NCBI RefSeq assembly: GCF_018100805.1
Contig: NZ_JAGJEA010000007.1
Coordinates: 62,001-126,000 of the forward strand
Length of the DNA stretch: 64,000 nt
Reading direction: 5' to 3'
Source of the DNA: Aquimarina sp. MMG016
GTDB taxonomy: Bacteria > Bacteroidota > Bacteroidia > Flavobacteriales > Flavobacteriaceae
Part shown: in pieces, positions 16,178 to 25,069 of the stretch
Layout: each line of letters begins with the position of its first letter
How positions within the stretch are numbered: the first letter of the stretch is position 1
Position numbers and translations under genes: made by a program
Notes under the pieces: model-generated
Told to the model about the DNA's origin: nothing
Databases searched by the model: none
The model's input: only the letters and a program-made list of their open reading frames with translations

Positions 16178-18643
16178 ATGGCTAAAAAAAAGGCAACAAC
16201 TAAAAGGAAAACCAATACAAAGACCAAAACTTCTTTAAAAGAAAAGTTTAACTTATCAAGACAGCAAAAAGTTGTTTTGGGTAGTTTTCTGTTTTTTTTG
16301 GGAATAGGTTTATTCTTTGCTTTTATTTCATTTTTTTATAATTGGAAAGTGGATCAAAGTGAGGTTTCCCAGTTTTATAATAGAACAATTTCTGTAAAGA
16401 ATTGGTTGAGTAAATTTGGTGCTTCAGTTAGTCATTTCTTTATTTATAAAGGTTTTGGTATTGCTTCATTGATTATTCCTGTTCTGACTTCGCTGACCGG
16501 TATTTATCTTTTCTTTGATTTAAGCAGAAAAAAACTTGCAGGGTTTTGGTTCTGGGGGATTTTAGTGATGACCTGGATTTCTGTAGTACTTGGTTTTGTT
16601 GAAAAAGAAGGAGGTTTGCTGGCAGGAGTAATTGGATATGAAACTAATGACTTTCTGAGAGATTATATTGGTTTTATAGGTACAGTTTTGGTATTGACAT
16701 TTTTTGCAATTGTATATATAGTAGTAAGATTAAGATATACTCCCGAAAAAATTTCAGATTCTCTAAAAAATACGCAGAAAGCTATCGTAAAAGATTACGA
16801 ATCTGCGACAAAAATTAATGGCTCCAAAAATGGAAAAACTGTAACTTCTGACGCCAAAAGAGAAAAAACAACACCGGTTAAAACTAATACCACAATTGAG
16901 CTTTCTAAAACAAAAGAACCGGAAAAAACACCTACTTCTAACACACAGACATTAGATGTACAGCCTACAATCAATGATTTTTATGGTGATCCAATTAACA
17001 GGTCTAATGATATTCCTGAGAAGTTGATTATCAAGTCAGAGGATAATCCTGAGGATATTGCGATGGAAGTTGAAACTACCAAAGAAGAAGAGGTAGTTAA
17101 AAAAATAAGTAATAAATTGGTTAAAGATTTTGGTGAGTTTGATCCAAAGTTAGAATTAGGTAGATATAAGTTTCCAACAATTGATTTACTTAAAGATTAC
17201 ACAGGCCAAGTAGGAGGGATTACTATTGATCAGGGAGAGCTAGAAGAAAATAAAAATCGAATTGTAGAGACTCTGAAAAATTACAAGATTGAGATTGCTC
17301 AGATTAAAGCTACGGTTGGGCCAACAGTTACTTTATACGAAATAGTACCTGAAGCGGGAATTCGTATTTCTAAAATTAAAAATCTAGAAGATGATATAGC
17401 TCTTTCATTAGCAGCGCTTGGAATTAGAATTATTGCTCCAATACCAGGTAAAGGGACAATTGGTATTGAAGTACCAAATAAGAAATCAACGATTGTTTCC
17501 ATGAGATCAGCAATTTCATCTTCCAAATTTCAGAATGCGGAAATGGAGTTACCACTGTCCTTGGGTAAAACAATTTCTAATGAAACTTTTGTAGTTGATT
17601 TGGCAAAAATGCCCCACTTGTTGATGGCTGGTGCTACGGGGCAGGGTAAATCTGTAGGTCTGAATGCTATTTTGACTTCTTTATTATACAAGAAACATCC
17701 TGCAGAAGTTAAATTTGTTTTAGTAGATCCTAAGAAAGTCGAACTTACATTATTTAATAAAATAGAACGTCATTATTTGGCTAAACTTCCAGACACTGAA
17801 GAAGCTATTATTACAGATAATACCAAGGTTATTAATACAGTAAATTCATTATGTATTGAGATGGATGCCCGATATGATTTACTGAAAAATGCAATGGTTC
17901 GTAATATTAAAGAGTATAATACTAAATTCAAGGCCAGAAAATTAAATCCCGAAAATGGACATCGGTTTTTACCATATATTGTACTTGTTATTGATGAGTT
18001 TGCAGATTTGATTATGACTGCTGGAAAGGAGATAGAAACTCCTATTGCCAGATTAGCACAGCTTGCTCGTGCTATCGGTATTCATTTGATTATTGCTACG
18101 CAACGACCATCAGTTAATGTGATAACAGGTATGATCAAGGCTAATTTCCCGGCCAGGATCGCTTTTAGAGTAACTTCTAAAATTGATTCGCGAACTATTT
18201 TAGATACAGGAGGAGCAGATCAATTAATTGGTCGTGGAGATATGTTGTATACACAAGGTAATGATTTAATCAGAATTCAATGTGCTTTTGTGGACACTCC
18301 CGAAGTAGAAAGAATTACAGAATATATAGGAAGCCAAAAAGCATATCCAGATGCGCATTTGTTACCAGAGTATTCAGGTGAAGAAAGTGGCACAAGTCTT
18401 GATATAAATATAAGCGACCGAGATAAATTATTTAATGAGGCTGCAGAAGTAATTGTAACAGCGCAACAAGGTTCAGCGTCTTTGTTACAACGAAAACTGA
18501 AACTTGGTTATAACCGAGCCGGTAGGTTAATTGATCAGTTAGAAGCTGCAGGTATAGTTGGTCCTTTTGAAGGAAGTAAGGCTCGTCAAGTCTTGGTTAC
18601 GGATTTGGTAGCACTTCAACAGTTATTAGCTGATGAAAAATAA
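16178..18643 (+). CDS. ftsK: DNA translocase FtsK
   Basis: The protein has 821 residues. A basic N-terminus is followed by four membrane helices (~30-185), a Lys/Thr-rich linker (~190-320), the translocase alpha/beta domains with Walker A GATGQGKS (485-492) and Walker B IVLVIDEFADL, and a C-terminal winged-helix gamma domain (from ~755, RKLKLGYNRAGRLIDQLE). It pumps chromosomal DNA through the division septum and helps dimer resolution. The linker is short compared with E. coli FtsK, as is usual here. lolA follows by 48 bp. Confidence 0.97.
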   Translation: MAKKKATTKRKTNTKTKTSLKEKFNLSRQQKVVLGSFLFFLGIGLFFAFISFFYNWKVDQSEVSQFYNRTISVKNWLSKFGASVSHFFIYKGFGIASLIIPVLTSLTGIYLFFDLSRKKLAGFWFWGILVMTWISVVLGFVEKEGGLLAGVIGYETNDFLRDYIGFIGTVLVLTFFAIVYIVVRLRYTPEKISDSLKNTQKAIVKDYESATKINGSKNGKTVTSDAKREKTTPVKTNTTIELSKTKEPEKTPTSNTQTLDVQPTINDFYGDPINRSNDIPEKLIIKSEDNPEDIAMEVETTKEEEVVKKISNKLVKDFGEFDPKLELGRYKFPTIDLLKDYTGQVGGITIDQGELEENKNRIVETLKNYKIEIAQIKATVGPTVTLYEIVPEAGIRISKIKNLEDDIALSLAALGIRIIAPIPGKGTIGIEVPNKKSTIVSMRSAISSSKFQNAEMELPLSLGKTISNETFVVDLAKMPHLLMAGATGQGKSVGLNAILTSLLYKKHPAEVKFVLVDPKKVELTLFNKIERHYLAKLPDTEEAIITDNTKVINTVNSLCIEMDARYDLLKNAMVRNIKEYNTKFKARKLNPENGHRFLPYIVLVIDEFADLIMTAGKEIETPIARLAQLARAIGIHLIIATQRPSVNVITGMIKANFPARIAFRVTSKIDSRTILDTGGADQLIGRGDMLYTQGNDLIRIQCAFVDTPEVERITEYIGSQKAYPDAHLLPEYSGEESGTSLDINISDRDKLFNEAAEVIVTAQQGSASLLQRKLKLGYNRAGRLIDQLEAAGIVGPFEGSKARQVLVTDLVALQQLLADEK

Positions 18644-18691
18644 TATTTCTGTTTAAATAAAAATTAATAGTAAAGAATTTAAAATAAACGA

Positions 18692-19321
18692 ATGAAAAAA
18701 ATTGCCCTACTAATATTTGCATTTTGTATTACGAGTACTCAGGCCCAGAGTGCTAAGGAACTTTTGGATGAGGTTTCTAAAAAAGTAAAAAGCTACGATA
18801 ATATTGTTATTGGTTTTAAATATGCTTTAAACAATCCTGCTGAGAATGTTTCTCAGGAAACCAGAGGAGATGTTACCCTAAAAGGAAATAAGTATCTGTT
18901 AAATTTAATGGGCACTCAGCAGATCTTTGATGGAAAGAAATTACATGTTATCATTCCTGAAGATGAGGAAATTAATATTTCATCTTTAACAGAAGATGAT
19001 AACAGTGTTACTCCAGCAAAGATGCTTACTTTTTATGAAGAAGGATATTCTTATAAGATGGATATTGTTCAGGATGTAAAAGGAAGAAAAATTCAGTTTG
19101 TAAAATTGACACCGATTGATACTAAAAGTGAATTAAAAGAAATTCTTCTTGGTATTGACAAACAAACCAAACATATCTATAAAATGATTTTAATACAGAA
19201 TAATGGGACTAATGTTACGATAACGATAAATAGTTTTAAAACAAATCAACAATTATCTGAAACATTATTTGTATTTAATGAATCAAAATATGAAAATTAT
19301 TATATCAATCGTTTAGATTAA
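18692..19321 (+). CDS. lolA: Outer-membrane lipoprotein carrier protein LolA
   Basis: The protein has 209 residues with a signal peptide (cut near AQS, ~20) and an all-beta LolA/LolB-like fold: GDVTLKGNKYLLNL (~73-86), QIFDGKKLHVIIP (~91-103) and an ILLGIDKQT strand. It would carry lipoproteins through the periplasm from the Lol ABC transporter to the outer membrane. It sits between ftsK and an LptF/G permease, so envelope-assembly genes are grouped. A hairpin at 19355-19374 may limit read-through into the permease gene. Confidence 0.88.
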   Translation: MKKIALLIFAFCITSTQAQSAKELLDEVSKKVKSYDNIVIGFKYALNNPAENVSQETRGDVTLKGNKYLLNLMGTQQIFDGKKLHVIIPEDEEINISSLTEDDNSVTPAKMLTFYEEGYSYKMDIVQDVKGRKIQFVKLTPIDTKSELKEILLGIDKQTKHIYKMILIQNNGTNVTITINSFKTNQQLSETLFVFNESKYENYYINRLD

Positions 19322-19354
19322 ATTTATATTTGAACAATTATATAATTTAATTAC

Positions 19355-19374
19355 TGTCCCGAATAATCTCGGGA
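19355..19374 (+). terminator. Short hairpin between lolA and lptF/G
   Basis: A 7-bp perfect stem GTCCCGA/TCGGGAC with a 6-nt loop, followed by TTATTTAT. It is a weak or partial terminator; the downstream gene has no other obvious promoter. Confidence 0.45.
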
Positions 19375-19393
19375 CTTATTTATAAGTAAAGAT

Positions 19394-21226
19394 TTGAAAA
19401 TACTTGACAGATATATATTAACTTCATTTTTAAAGACATTTTTTCCGCTCTTTGTTATCATCATGTTTATTCTTTTGCTGCAGACGATATGGTTATTTAT
19501 ATCTGAATTAGCAGGTAAAGATTTAGATTTTTCTGTAATTCTTAAATTTTTGACTTTCGCCTTGCCAAGGTTAATACCCATGGTACTTCCTCTTACCATT
19601 TTGTTGACATCAATAATGATTTTCGGAAATTTTGCTGAGAATTATGAGTTTGCAGCGATGAAATCCTCAGGAATTTCATTGCAAAGAGCTATGAGAACTT
19701 TAGCTATTTTTATGTTTTTTGTTGGCATAGGTGCTTTTTTGTTTGCTAATACTGTTATGCCATCATCAGAACGGAGGTTTATAAATCTAAGAAAGAATAT
19801 TTTTCAAGTCAAACCAGCAATGGTTATTACTCCTAATCAGTTTAATGATTTGGGTGATATAAATATTAAAGTTGGAGAAAAATATGGAGATAATGGTCAG
19901 TATCTCAAAGACATAATAATACATAAGAAATCACCAAGAGCCGGTAATTATACGGTGATCAAAGCAGTAGATGGAGAATTAAAAGGTAGTATAGATTCTG
20001 ATCTTGTGACTTTAATACTTAATGATGGTAATTATTATGATGAAATCCAGCAGAAGTCACCTAAAAGAAGAAAAAAGCTACCATTTGCCAAAGCGCATTT
20101 TAAGCAGTATGTTCTTAATATGGATTTGTCTGCATTGGATAATGTAGATATGGATGCTCAGAATAGTAAAAAAGGATATAATATGCTTAATATATCTGAT
20201 CTGCAAAGTCAGATAGATACTTTTTCTTCAAAACTTAATAGTGAGATCAGGAATTTAAGGGATGATGTAAATAAACGGAGTGGTTTTAATGAATTAAACC
20301 GAAACTTAAAAATTGACTCTGTGCCTGTTAAAGTTAACGATAGTTTAGATTTTATTGAGACTTTTAATACCAAACAGAAGTTGCAAATCTACAGCCTGGC
20401 ATTTTCTAATACAGATGGAATTTTAAGAAAAATAGAAACAAATATAAAAAGAGAAAGGGATACCAGAAGAGCTCTGAATAAATATGAGATGTCATTACAT
20501 GACAAATATGCTTTGGGTATTGCTTGCGTACTTTTATTCTTTGTCGGAGCTCCTCTTGGAGCAATTATCAGAAAAGGAGGGCTAGGATTACCTATCGTAG
20601 TTGGGGTGTTATTGTTTTTAACTTATCATTTTATAGGAATTTTTGCTAAAAATGGAGCAGAAGAAGGAGGGGTGCCGCCTTATGTAGGTTCGTGGTTATC
20701 TACTTTCATTATTTTTCCATTAAGTATTTTCCTTACCTATAGAGCCACTACAGATCAAGGATTCTTTAGTCTTGATAATTTTGTACAGCCAATTAGAGAT
20801 TTCTTTGAAAAGAAGAAAGCTAAGAAAACTATAGATAAGACTATTGAAGAAGAGATAAAAATTAGAGAGTTTACAGAAGCTGAAGTCGTTGGAATCAAAA
20901 AGCTCTATTCTGATTTTAATGAAAACTCAATTTTAGCAATTGTTATATTTAGTTTTCTGATAGTAATTAATATTGTGATTTCGATTATTTCCGCAGAATC
21001 AAATGATAGTCAAATAATGCTAATGATCTTTAATATAATTTCTGTAGTCTCCTTTTTAATATTTTTCTTTATCTCTTTCAGAATTTGGTTAAGATTTCAG
21101 AAAATCACTAAAGAGGATAAAAAATCAAATGGTATTGTATTTCTTTTGTTTGGCTTACCACTTTATTTTGTTAGCTATTTCTTTTACAAAAAATCAATGA
21201 AAGAAGATATAGCTAAGATCAGATAA
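19394..21226 (+). CDS. LptF/LptG family lipopolysaccharide export permease
   Basis: The protein has 610 residues with a TTG start; the N-terminus KILDRYILTSFLKTFF is the family's standard opening, so the TTG is well supported. Three N-terminal membrane helices (~10-120) precede a periplasmic beta-jellyroll-like domain with a coiled region (~130-350). Three more helices follow (~360-450), then an extra C-terminal region with a second cluster of helices (~505-600) that makes it much longer than the ~360-residue proteobacterial LptF. With LptB it would pull LPS out of the inner membrane. LptF versus LptG cannot be settled. Confidence 0.87.
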   Translation: MKILDRYILTSFLKTFFPLFVIIMFILLLQTIWLFISELAGKDLDFSVILKFLTFALPRLIPMVLPLTILLTSIMIFGNFAENYEFAAMKSSGISLQRAMRTLAIFMFFVGIGAFLFANTVMPSSERRFINLRKNIFQVKPAMVITPNQFNDLGDINIKVGEKYGDNGQYLKDIIIHKKSPRAGNYTVIKAVDGELKGSIDSDLVTLILNDGNYYDEIQQKSPKRRKKLPFAKAHFKQYVLNMDLSALDNVDMDAQNSKKGYNMLNISDLQSQIDTFSSKLNSEIRNLRDDVNKRSGFNELNRNLKIDSVPVKVNDSLDFIETFNTKQKLQIYSLAFSNTDGILRKIETNIKRERDTRRALNKYEMSLHDKYALGIACVLLFFVGAPLGAIIRKGGLGLPIVVGVLLFLTYHFIGIFAKNGAEEGGVPPYVGSWLSTFIIFPLSIFLTYRATTDQGFFSLDNFVQPIRDFFEKKKAKKTIDKTIEEEIKIREFTEAEVVGIKKLYSDFNENSILAIVIFSFLIVINIVISIISAESNDSQIMLMIFNIISVVSFLIFFFISFRIWLRFQKITKEDKKSNGIVFLLFGLPLYFVSYFFYKKSMKEDIAKIR

Positions 21227-21262
21227 TCTACTATTATTGTTCTCCAAAAGAATTATATAAAT

Positions 21263-21270
21263 TACCTTTG
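21263..21270 (+). promoter_or_regulatory. Promoter -7 box of ribBA
   Basis: TACCTTTG matches TAnnTTTG. An ATTG -33-like element lies at about 21236-21239 with ~23-bp spacing, and the start codon is 26 bp downstream. Confidence 0.55.
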
Positions 21271-21295
21271 CACTCAAATTCACAATTATTTTATT

Positions 21296-22447
21296 ATGTC
21301 ACAGGTTACCGAAACCAAAAACAAGATTAAGTTAGATACCATTCAGGAAGCAATTGATGATATCAGGCAAGGTAAGGTAATCATCGTTGTAGATGATGAG
21401 GATCGAGAAAATGAAGGTGATTTTGTAGCTGCTGCAGAAAAAGTCACTCCGGAGATGATCAACTTTATGGCTACTCATGGTCGTGGATTGATTTGTACAC
21501 CACTAACAGAACAGCGCTGCGAGGATCTAAAGCTTAATATGATGGTAGGTAATAATACCGATCCTATGGAAACAGCTTTTACTATTTCTGTAGATTTAAA
21601 AGGTAATGGTGTTACCACAGGTATATCTGCTAGTGACCGTGCAAAAACAGTTTTGGCATTAACAGATCACGAAACTAAATCTTTTGAATTGGCGAGACCG
21701 GGACATATTTTTCCTCTTAAAGCTAAAGAAGGTGGAGTGCTGAGAAGAACAGGTCATACAGAAGCAGCTATTGATTTTGCAAGATTGGCAGGACTACAAC
21801 CTGCTGGAGTTATTGTAGAAATCATGAATGAAGATGGTACAATGGCTCGTCTTCCTCAATTAGTTGAGGTTGCAAAGAAATTTGATTTAAAATTAGTTTC
21901 TATTGAAGATTTGGTAGCATATCGTATGCAGCATGATTCTTTGATTGAAAAGAAAGAAGATTTTGATATTGTTACTCGCTTCGGAAACTATAGGTTAAGA
22001 GCTTATAAACAAACGACCAATAATCAGATTCATATAGCATTAACAAAAGGGAATTGGACAGAGAATGAACCGGTTCTAACAAGGGTTAATTCTACATTAT
22101 TTAATAATGATATTCTAGGAACCTTAACAAATAATGCAGATAAGCGATTAGATGCAATGTTTCAGAGAATTAATACAGAAGGTAAAGGAGCTATTCTTTT
22201 TATTAATCAAGAGAGTCAATCTTTAAACCTGTTAGGTCGATTGGCTGGTTTAAAAGAAATTCAGAATGGTAAAGATGTAATCAAAGCTCCTAAAATAGTT
22301 ATGGATACTAAAGATTTTGGTATAGGAGCACAGATTCTACACGACCTTAATATTCATAAACTTCGTTTAGTTTCTAATTCAGTTCAACAAAAACGTGTTG
22401 GAATGATAGGATATGGTCTCGAAATAGTTGAGTATGTAGAATACTAA
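21296..22447 (+). CDS. ribB: 3,4-dihydroxy-2-butanone-4-phosphate synthase with degenerate GTP cyclohydrolase II domain
   Basis: The protein has 383 residues in two domains. The N-terminal DHBP synthase (~15-215) is intact: VVDDEDRENEGDF (acidic metal site), HGRGLICTPL and GHTEAAIDFARLAG. It makes the four-carbon precursor of riboflavin from ribulose 5-phosphate. The C-terminal GTP cyclohydrolase II-like domain (~220-383) has lost all three zinc cysteines (Leu, Asn and Ala in their places, ~262-281), and the usual arginine/glutamate-rich QEGRGIGL segment reads NQESQSLNL. That half is probably inactive, so the cell should have another RibA. The terminator lies inside the convergent neighbour. 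Confidence 0.9.
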   Translation: MSQVTETKNKIKLDTIQEAIDDIRQGKVIIVVDDEDRENEGDFVAAAEKVTPEMINFMATHGRGLICTPLTEQRCEDLKLNMMVGNNTDPMETAFTISVDLKGNGVTTGISASDRAKTVLALTDHETKSFELARPGHIFPLKAKEGGVLRRTGHTEAAIDFARLAGLQPAGVIVEIMNEDGTMARLPQLVEVAKKFDLKLVSIEDLVAYRMQHDSLIEKKEDFDIVTRFGNYRLRAYKQTTNNQIHIALTKGNWTENEPVLTRVNSTLFNNDILGTLTNNADKRLDAMFQRINTEGKGAILFINQESQSLNLLGRLAGLKEIQNGKDVIKAPKIVMDTKDFGIGAQILHDLNIHKLRLVSNSVQQKRVGMIGYGLEIVEYVEY

Positions 22448-22457
22448 TTCTATGTGC

Positions 22458-23648
22458 TTATAAAATACTTTTAATAGCCTCAACCATGTTTGAGGCTCTT
22501 TTTTTGACCTCGTCTTCAGTCCAACCTACTTTGATTAAGCAAGAAATAGTTCTACTCATCCACGCATCACTATCTGGAAAAGATCTATTGTTTTTACGTA
22601 ATCCAGATTGTATTTCTTCAGAGAATTTGGATAAGGATTTAACTTCCAGTAGATGTTTCCACTTTTTATAATAATGCCAATTATTGTCGTACCAATAAAA
22701 ACAAGCGTCTACACCTTGTTTTCCTAAGGCTTGATGTGCCTTTTTTGCTAGCTCTTCATTGGGTAAAAATATGTTTAGAAAAGCATAACTTTCGACTCCT
22801 TTTTCAGGGACTCTTCTGAAAGTAACTTCAGGAATTGATGTCAGAGCTTCACGAAGTATTGTATAATTCTTTTCCTGTATTAATAGGGTATGATCTAGTT
22901 TTCTTAGTTGTGCAATACCTACAGCGGCGTTTAATTCAGAAATTCTAAAATTATATCCTAGAAATGGATGAGTTTCTGCCCCACGGTCATTACCAATATG
23001 ATCATGACCATGATCTTGATATTTATGAGCGCGATCAGCATATGTTTCAGAATTAGTGATCAATCCACCACCTTCTCCACAAGTTACAGTTTTTACATAG
23101 TCAAAAGAGAAACAGCCCAGATCCCCATAACTTCCCAGGGGTTTACCACTATAAGTTCCACCGATAGCCTGACAAGCATCTTCTAATAGGATGAGGTTGT
23201 GTTTATTACAAATAGTCTTAAGTGCATCAAGATCAGCCATCGAGCCACACATGTGTACAGGCATCACCACTTTAGTTTTTTTGGTGATTGCTGCTTCAAC
23301 GGCTTTTGGATCCAAAGTGAGTGTGTCATCGATATCACAAAGAATAGGAACTGCTCCAACAGATAAAATTGCTTCAAAACTGGCTACAAAAGTAAAGGTT
23401 GGCATAATCACTTCGTCACCAGCACCAATACCAGCAGAAGCTAAAGCAACCGTAAGTGCAGAGGTACCACTAGATACTACCTGGGCATATTTGGTTTGCA
23501 TTCTGGTAGCAAGGTCCTTTTCGAGCTCTAAAGCTTTATGATGACCATTTCGATTACCATCAAAACCATAACGCATTAAAACTCCATTGTCTAATACATC
23601 CTGAACTTCTTTTTTTTCTTCGGCTCCAAATAATTCAAATCCCGGCAT
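22458..23648 (-). CDS. kdnA: DegT/DnrJ/EryC1/StrS aminotransferase, probable KdnA (8-amino-Kdo synthesis)
   Basis: The protein has 396 residues of the sugar aminotransferase family, with the PLP lysine in FDYVKTVTCGEGGG (Lys186) and EDACQAIGGTYSG upstream. Features such as VHMCGSMADLD, GHDHIGNDRGAETHP and CFYWYDNNWHYYKKWKH match what I remember of KdnA, which with the alcohol dehydrogenase KdnB converts Kdo to 8-amino-Kdo (Kdo8N) for the LPS core. Other sugar aminotransferases are possible. No kdnB lies beside it. kdsC, which makes free Kdo, is 5 kb away on the same strand. The 3' end contains the ribBA terminator. Confidence 0.7.
   Translation of the reverse strand: MPGFELFGAEEKKEVQDVLDNGVLMRYGFDGNRNGHHKALELEKDLATRMQTKYAQVVSSGTSALTVALASAGIGAGDEVIMPTFTFVASFEAILSVGAVPILCDIDDTLTLDPKAVEAAITKKTKVVMPVHMCGSMADLDALKTICNKHNLILLEDACQAIGGTYSGKPLGSYGDLGCFSFDYVKTVTCGEGGGLITNSETYADRAHKYQDHGHDHIGNDRGAETHPFLGYNFRISELNAAVGIAQLRKLDHTLLIQEKNYTILREALTSIPEVTFRRVPEKGVESYAFLNIFLPNEELAKKAHQALGKQGVDACFYWYDNNWHYYKKWKHLLEVKSLSKFSEEIQSGLRKNNRSFPDSDAWMSRTISCLIKVGWTEDEVKKRASNMVEAIKSIL
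22476..22506 (+). terminator. ribBA terminator inside the 3' end of the kdnA coding region
   Basis: Stem AGCCTCAA (22476-22483) with TTGAGGCT (22490-22497), loop of six, then C and seven T. It is oriented for the rightward ribBA transcript and overlaps the last codons of the convergent aminotransferase gene. Confidence 0.8.
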
Positions 23649-23731
23649 ATCTGTGTGATTAAATTAAAAAACTCTTTCCGGCAAATGTACCGAAAAGAGT
23701 TCTGAATTAGATATCTATATTTTATCTTTTT

Positions 23732-24187
23732 CTAGTAATTGTTAGAGGTTGTTTCTAGTAAACTAAAAAATCTTTCAGGGTCTCTTAGTGAAGCTCTATA
23801 ACCACCTTCTTCAGCAACAATGTTACCTTCATGATTCACCACGACCATAAAAGGGAAAGTTTTTTCCTTATTATATTTTTTTAATAATTTTTTGTTGGCC
23901 TTCAGTAATTTTTTACTGATCAGATCTTCGTTTTTTGGTATATCAACCTTTTGCAAAATAAATTTATCTGTAAACTGTTCAAATTTTATAGTCTCGATTA
24001 CTTCCGTTCTAAAATCTCTACACGCCACACTCCAATCTCTTCCTGTGAAATATAATAAAATAGGTTTGTTTCGATCCTTGGATACTCTTTTAGCAACATC
24101 AAAATCCGTAAACCAGCTCAATTCGTTTTGCTGTGCGTAGCAGTTATAAGACAATATTATCAATAGTGGTACTATCAATTTTTTCAT
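23732..24187 (-). CDS. Secreted thioredoxin-like protein with an altered active site
   Basis: The protein has 151 residues, with a signal peptide (cut near CYAQ, ~19) and a thioredoxin-like fold. Where relatives carry WCxxC after FTG-DW, this one reads FTGRDWSVACRDF, so only the second cysteine remains. The cis-proline segment is KTFPFMVVVNHEGN. It should be periplasmic. With one Cys it may work as a chaperone or a mixed-disulfide partner rather than a dithiol oxidoreductase. It lies 83 bp upstream of the aminotransferase gene on the same strand. Confidence 0.75.
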   Translation of the reverse strand: MKKLIVPLLIILSYNCYAQQNELSWFTDFDVAKRVSKDRNKPILLYFTGRDWSVACRDFRTEVIETIKFEQFTDKFILQKVDIPKNEDLISKKLLKANKKLLKKYNKEKTFPFMVVVNHEGNIVAEEGGYRASLRDPERFFSLLETTSNNY

Positions 24188-24346
24188 TTCACATATTATT
24201 TCGGGTAATGCAAAAATATGTAAAAATTACTAAATTCTTAGTTTAGCTGTAATTTACAAGTTTAAAATTAGGGAATAGTCAATTTAATTAATATAAAATT
24301 GATAATACCGTATTGTATTTAAGGGTTATTTAAGTTTTATAAGCAC

Positions 24347-24979
24347 TTAAGACAATTCAATTACCGTGTCACTAATAGGGCGCCTTACTTTTTTTAATTC
24401 TGCAAACATGTCGTCTTTTGCTCTAAACCCAACAGGAAGTACTAATACAGATGTTAGTCCGAGTTTATCGAGTTTAAGAATTTTGTCATACTTAGCAGGA
24501 ATGAACCCTTCCATAGGACATGCATCTATTTTTTCCGTGGCACATACGGTGAGCAAATTTCCTAAAGCCAAGTAAGCTTGTTTAGCAGCCCAATTAGATA
24601 TTTCTTCTTCAGGTTTATTCTTAAAAGAATCGACTAATTGCTCTCTAAAGGGTTTTAGGATTTCTTCAGAAGTATTTCTTGTAGCTTTTACATTATTAAA
24701 ATGCTTAACAATATATTCTTCTCCAATAACATTTTCGATGCAAAATATTAATAGATGTGATGCATCTGCCACTTGTTGTTGATTCCAAGAATGTTCAACA
24801 AGCTCTTGTTGTATATTTTTATCCTTAAGAACTATTAGTTTTAAGGGTTGTAAGCCATAAGAAGTAGCTGTAAGATTAAAAGCTTCTGTAAGTGTATCTA
24901 TTTTTTCCTGAGGAAGAATTTTTGTATTATCAAATTTCTTGGTAGCATATCGCCAACGTAAACTTTCTATAATATTCAT
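24347..24979 (-). CDS. NAD(P)H-dependent nitroreductase family oxidoreductase
   Basis: The protein has 210 residues of the FMN-binding nitroreductase fold. Typical NfsB-like features are RWRYATKKFD at the N-terminus, the TSYGLQPLKLIVLKD loop, NWAAKQAYLALGNLL, CPMEGFIPAKYDKIL and LPVGFRAKDD near the C-terminus. Such enzymes reduce nitroaromatics, quinones or flavins in the cytoplasm; the true substrate is unknown. The gene is alone and divergent from the thioesterase gene, sharing a promoter region. Confidence 0.87.
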   Translation of the reverse strand: MNIIESLRWRYATKKFDNTKILPQEKIDTLTEAFNLTATSYGLQPLKLIVLKDKNIQQELVEHSWNQQQVADASHLLIFCIENVIGEEYIVKHFNNVKATRNTSEEILKPFREQLVDSFKNKPEEEISNWAAKQAYLALGNLLTVCATEKIDACPMEGFIPAKYDKILKLDKLGLTSVLVLPVGFRAKDDMFAELKKVRRPISDTVIELS

Positions 24980-25002
24980 TCAAAGTTTTTTTTGTTATAC
25001 TA

Positions 25003-25010
25003 CAAAGATA
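25003..25010 (-). promoter_or_regulatory. Promoter -7 box of the nitroreductase gene
   Basis: On the minus strand this reads TATCTTTG, a full match to TAnnTTTG, 24 bp before the start codon. Confidence 0.5.
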
Positions 25011-25023
25011 CTACGATAAGATT

Positions 25024-25031
25024 TACCTTTG
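25024..25031 (+). promoter_or_regulatory. Promoter -7 box of the thioesterase gene
   Basis: TACCTTTG matches TAnnTTTG, 39 bp before the start codon. It lies back to back with the nitroreductase -7 box. Confidence 0.5.
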
Positions 25032-25069
25032 AGTAGTAAATTGATAAGAAAAAACTATATCACGATTGT

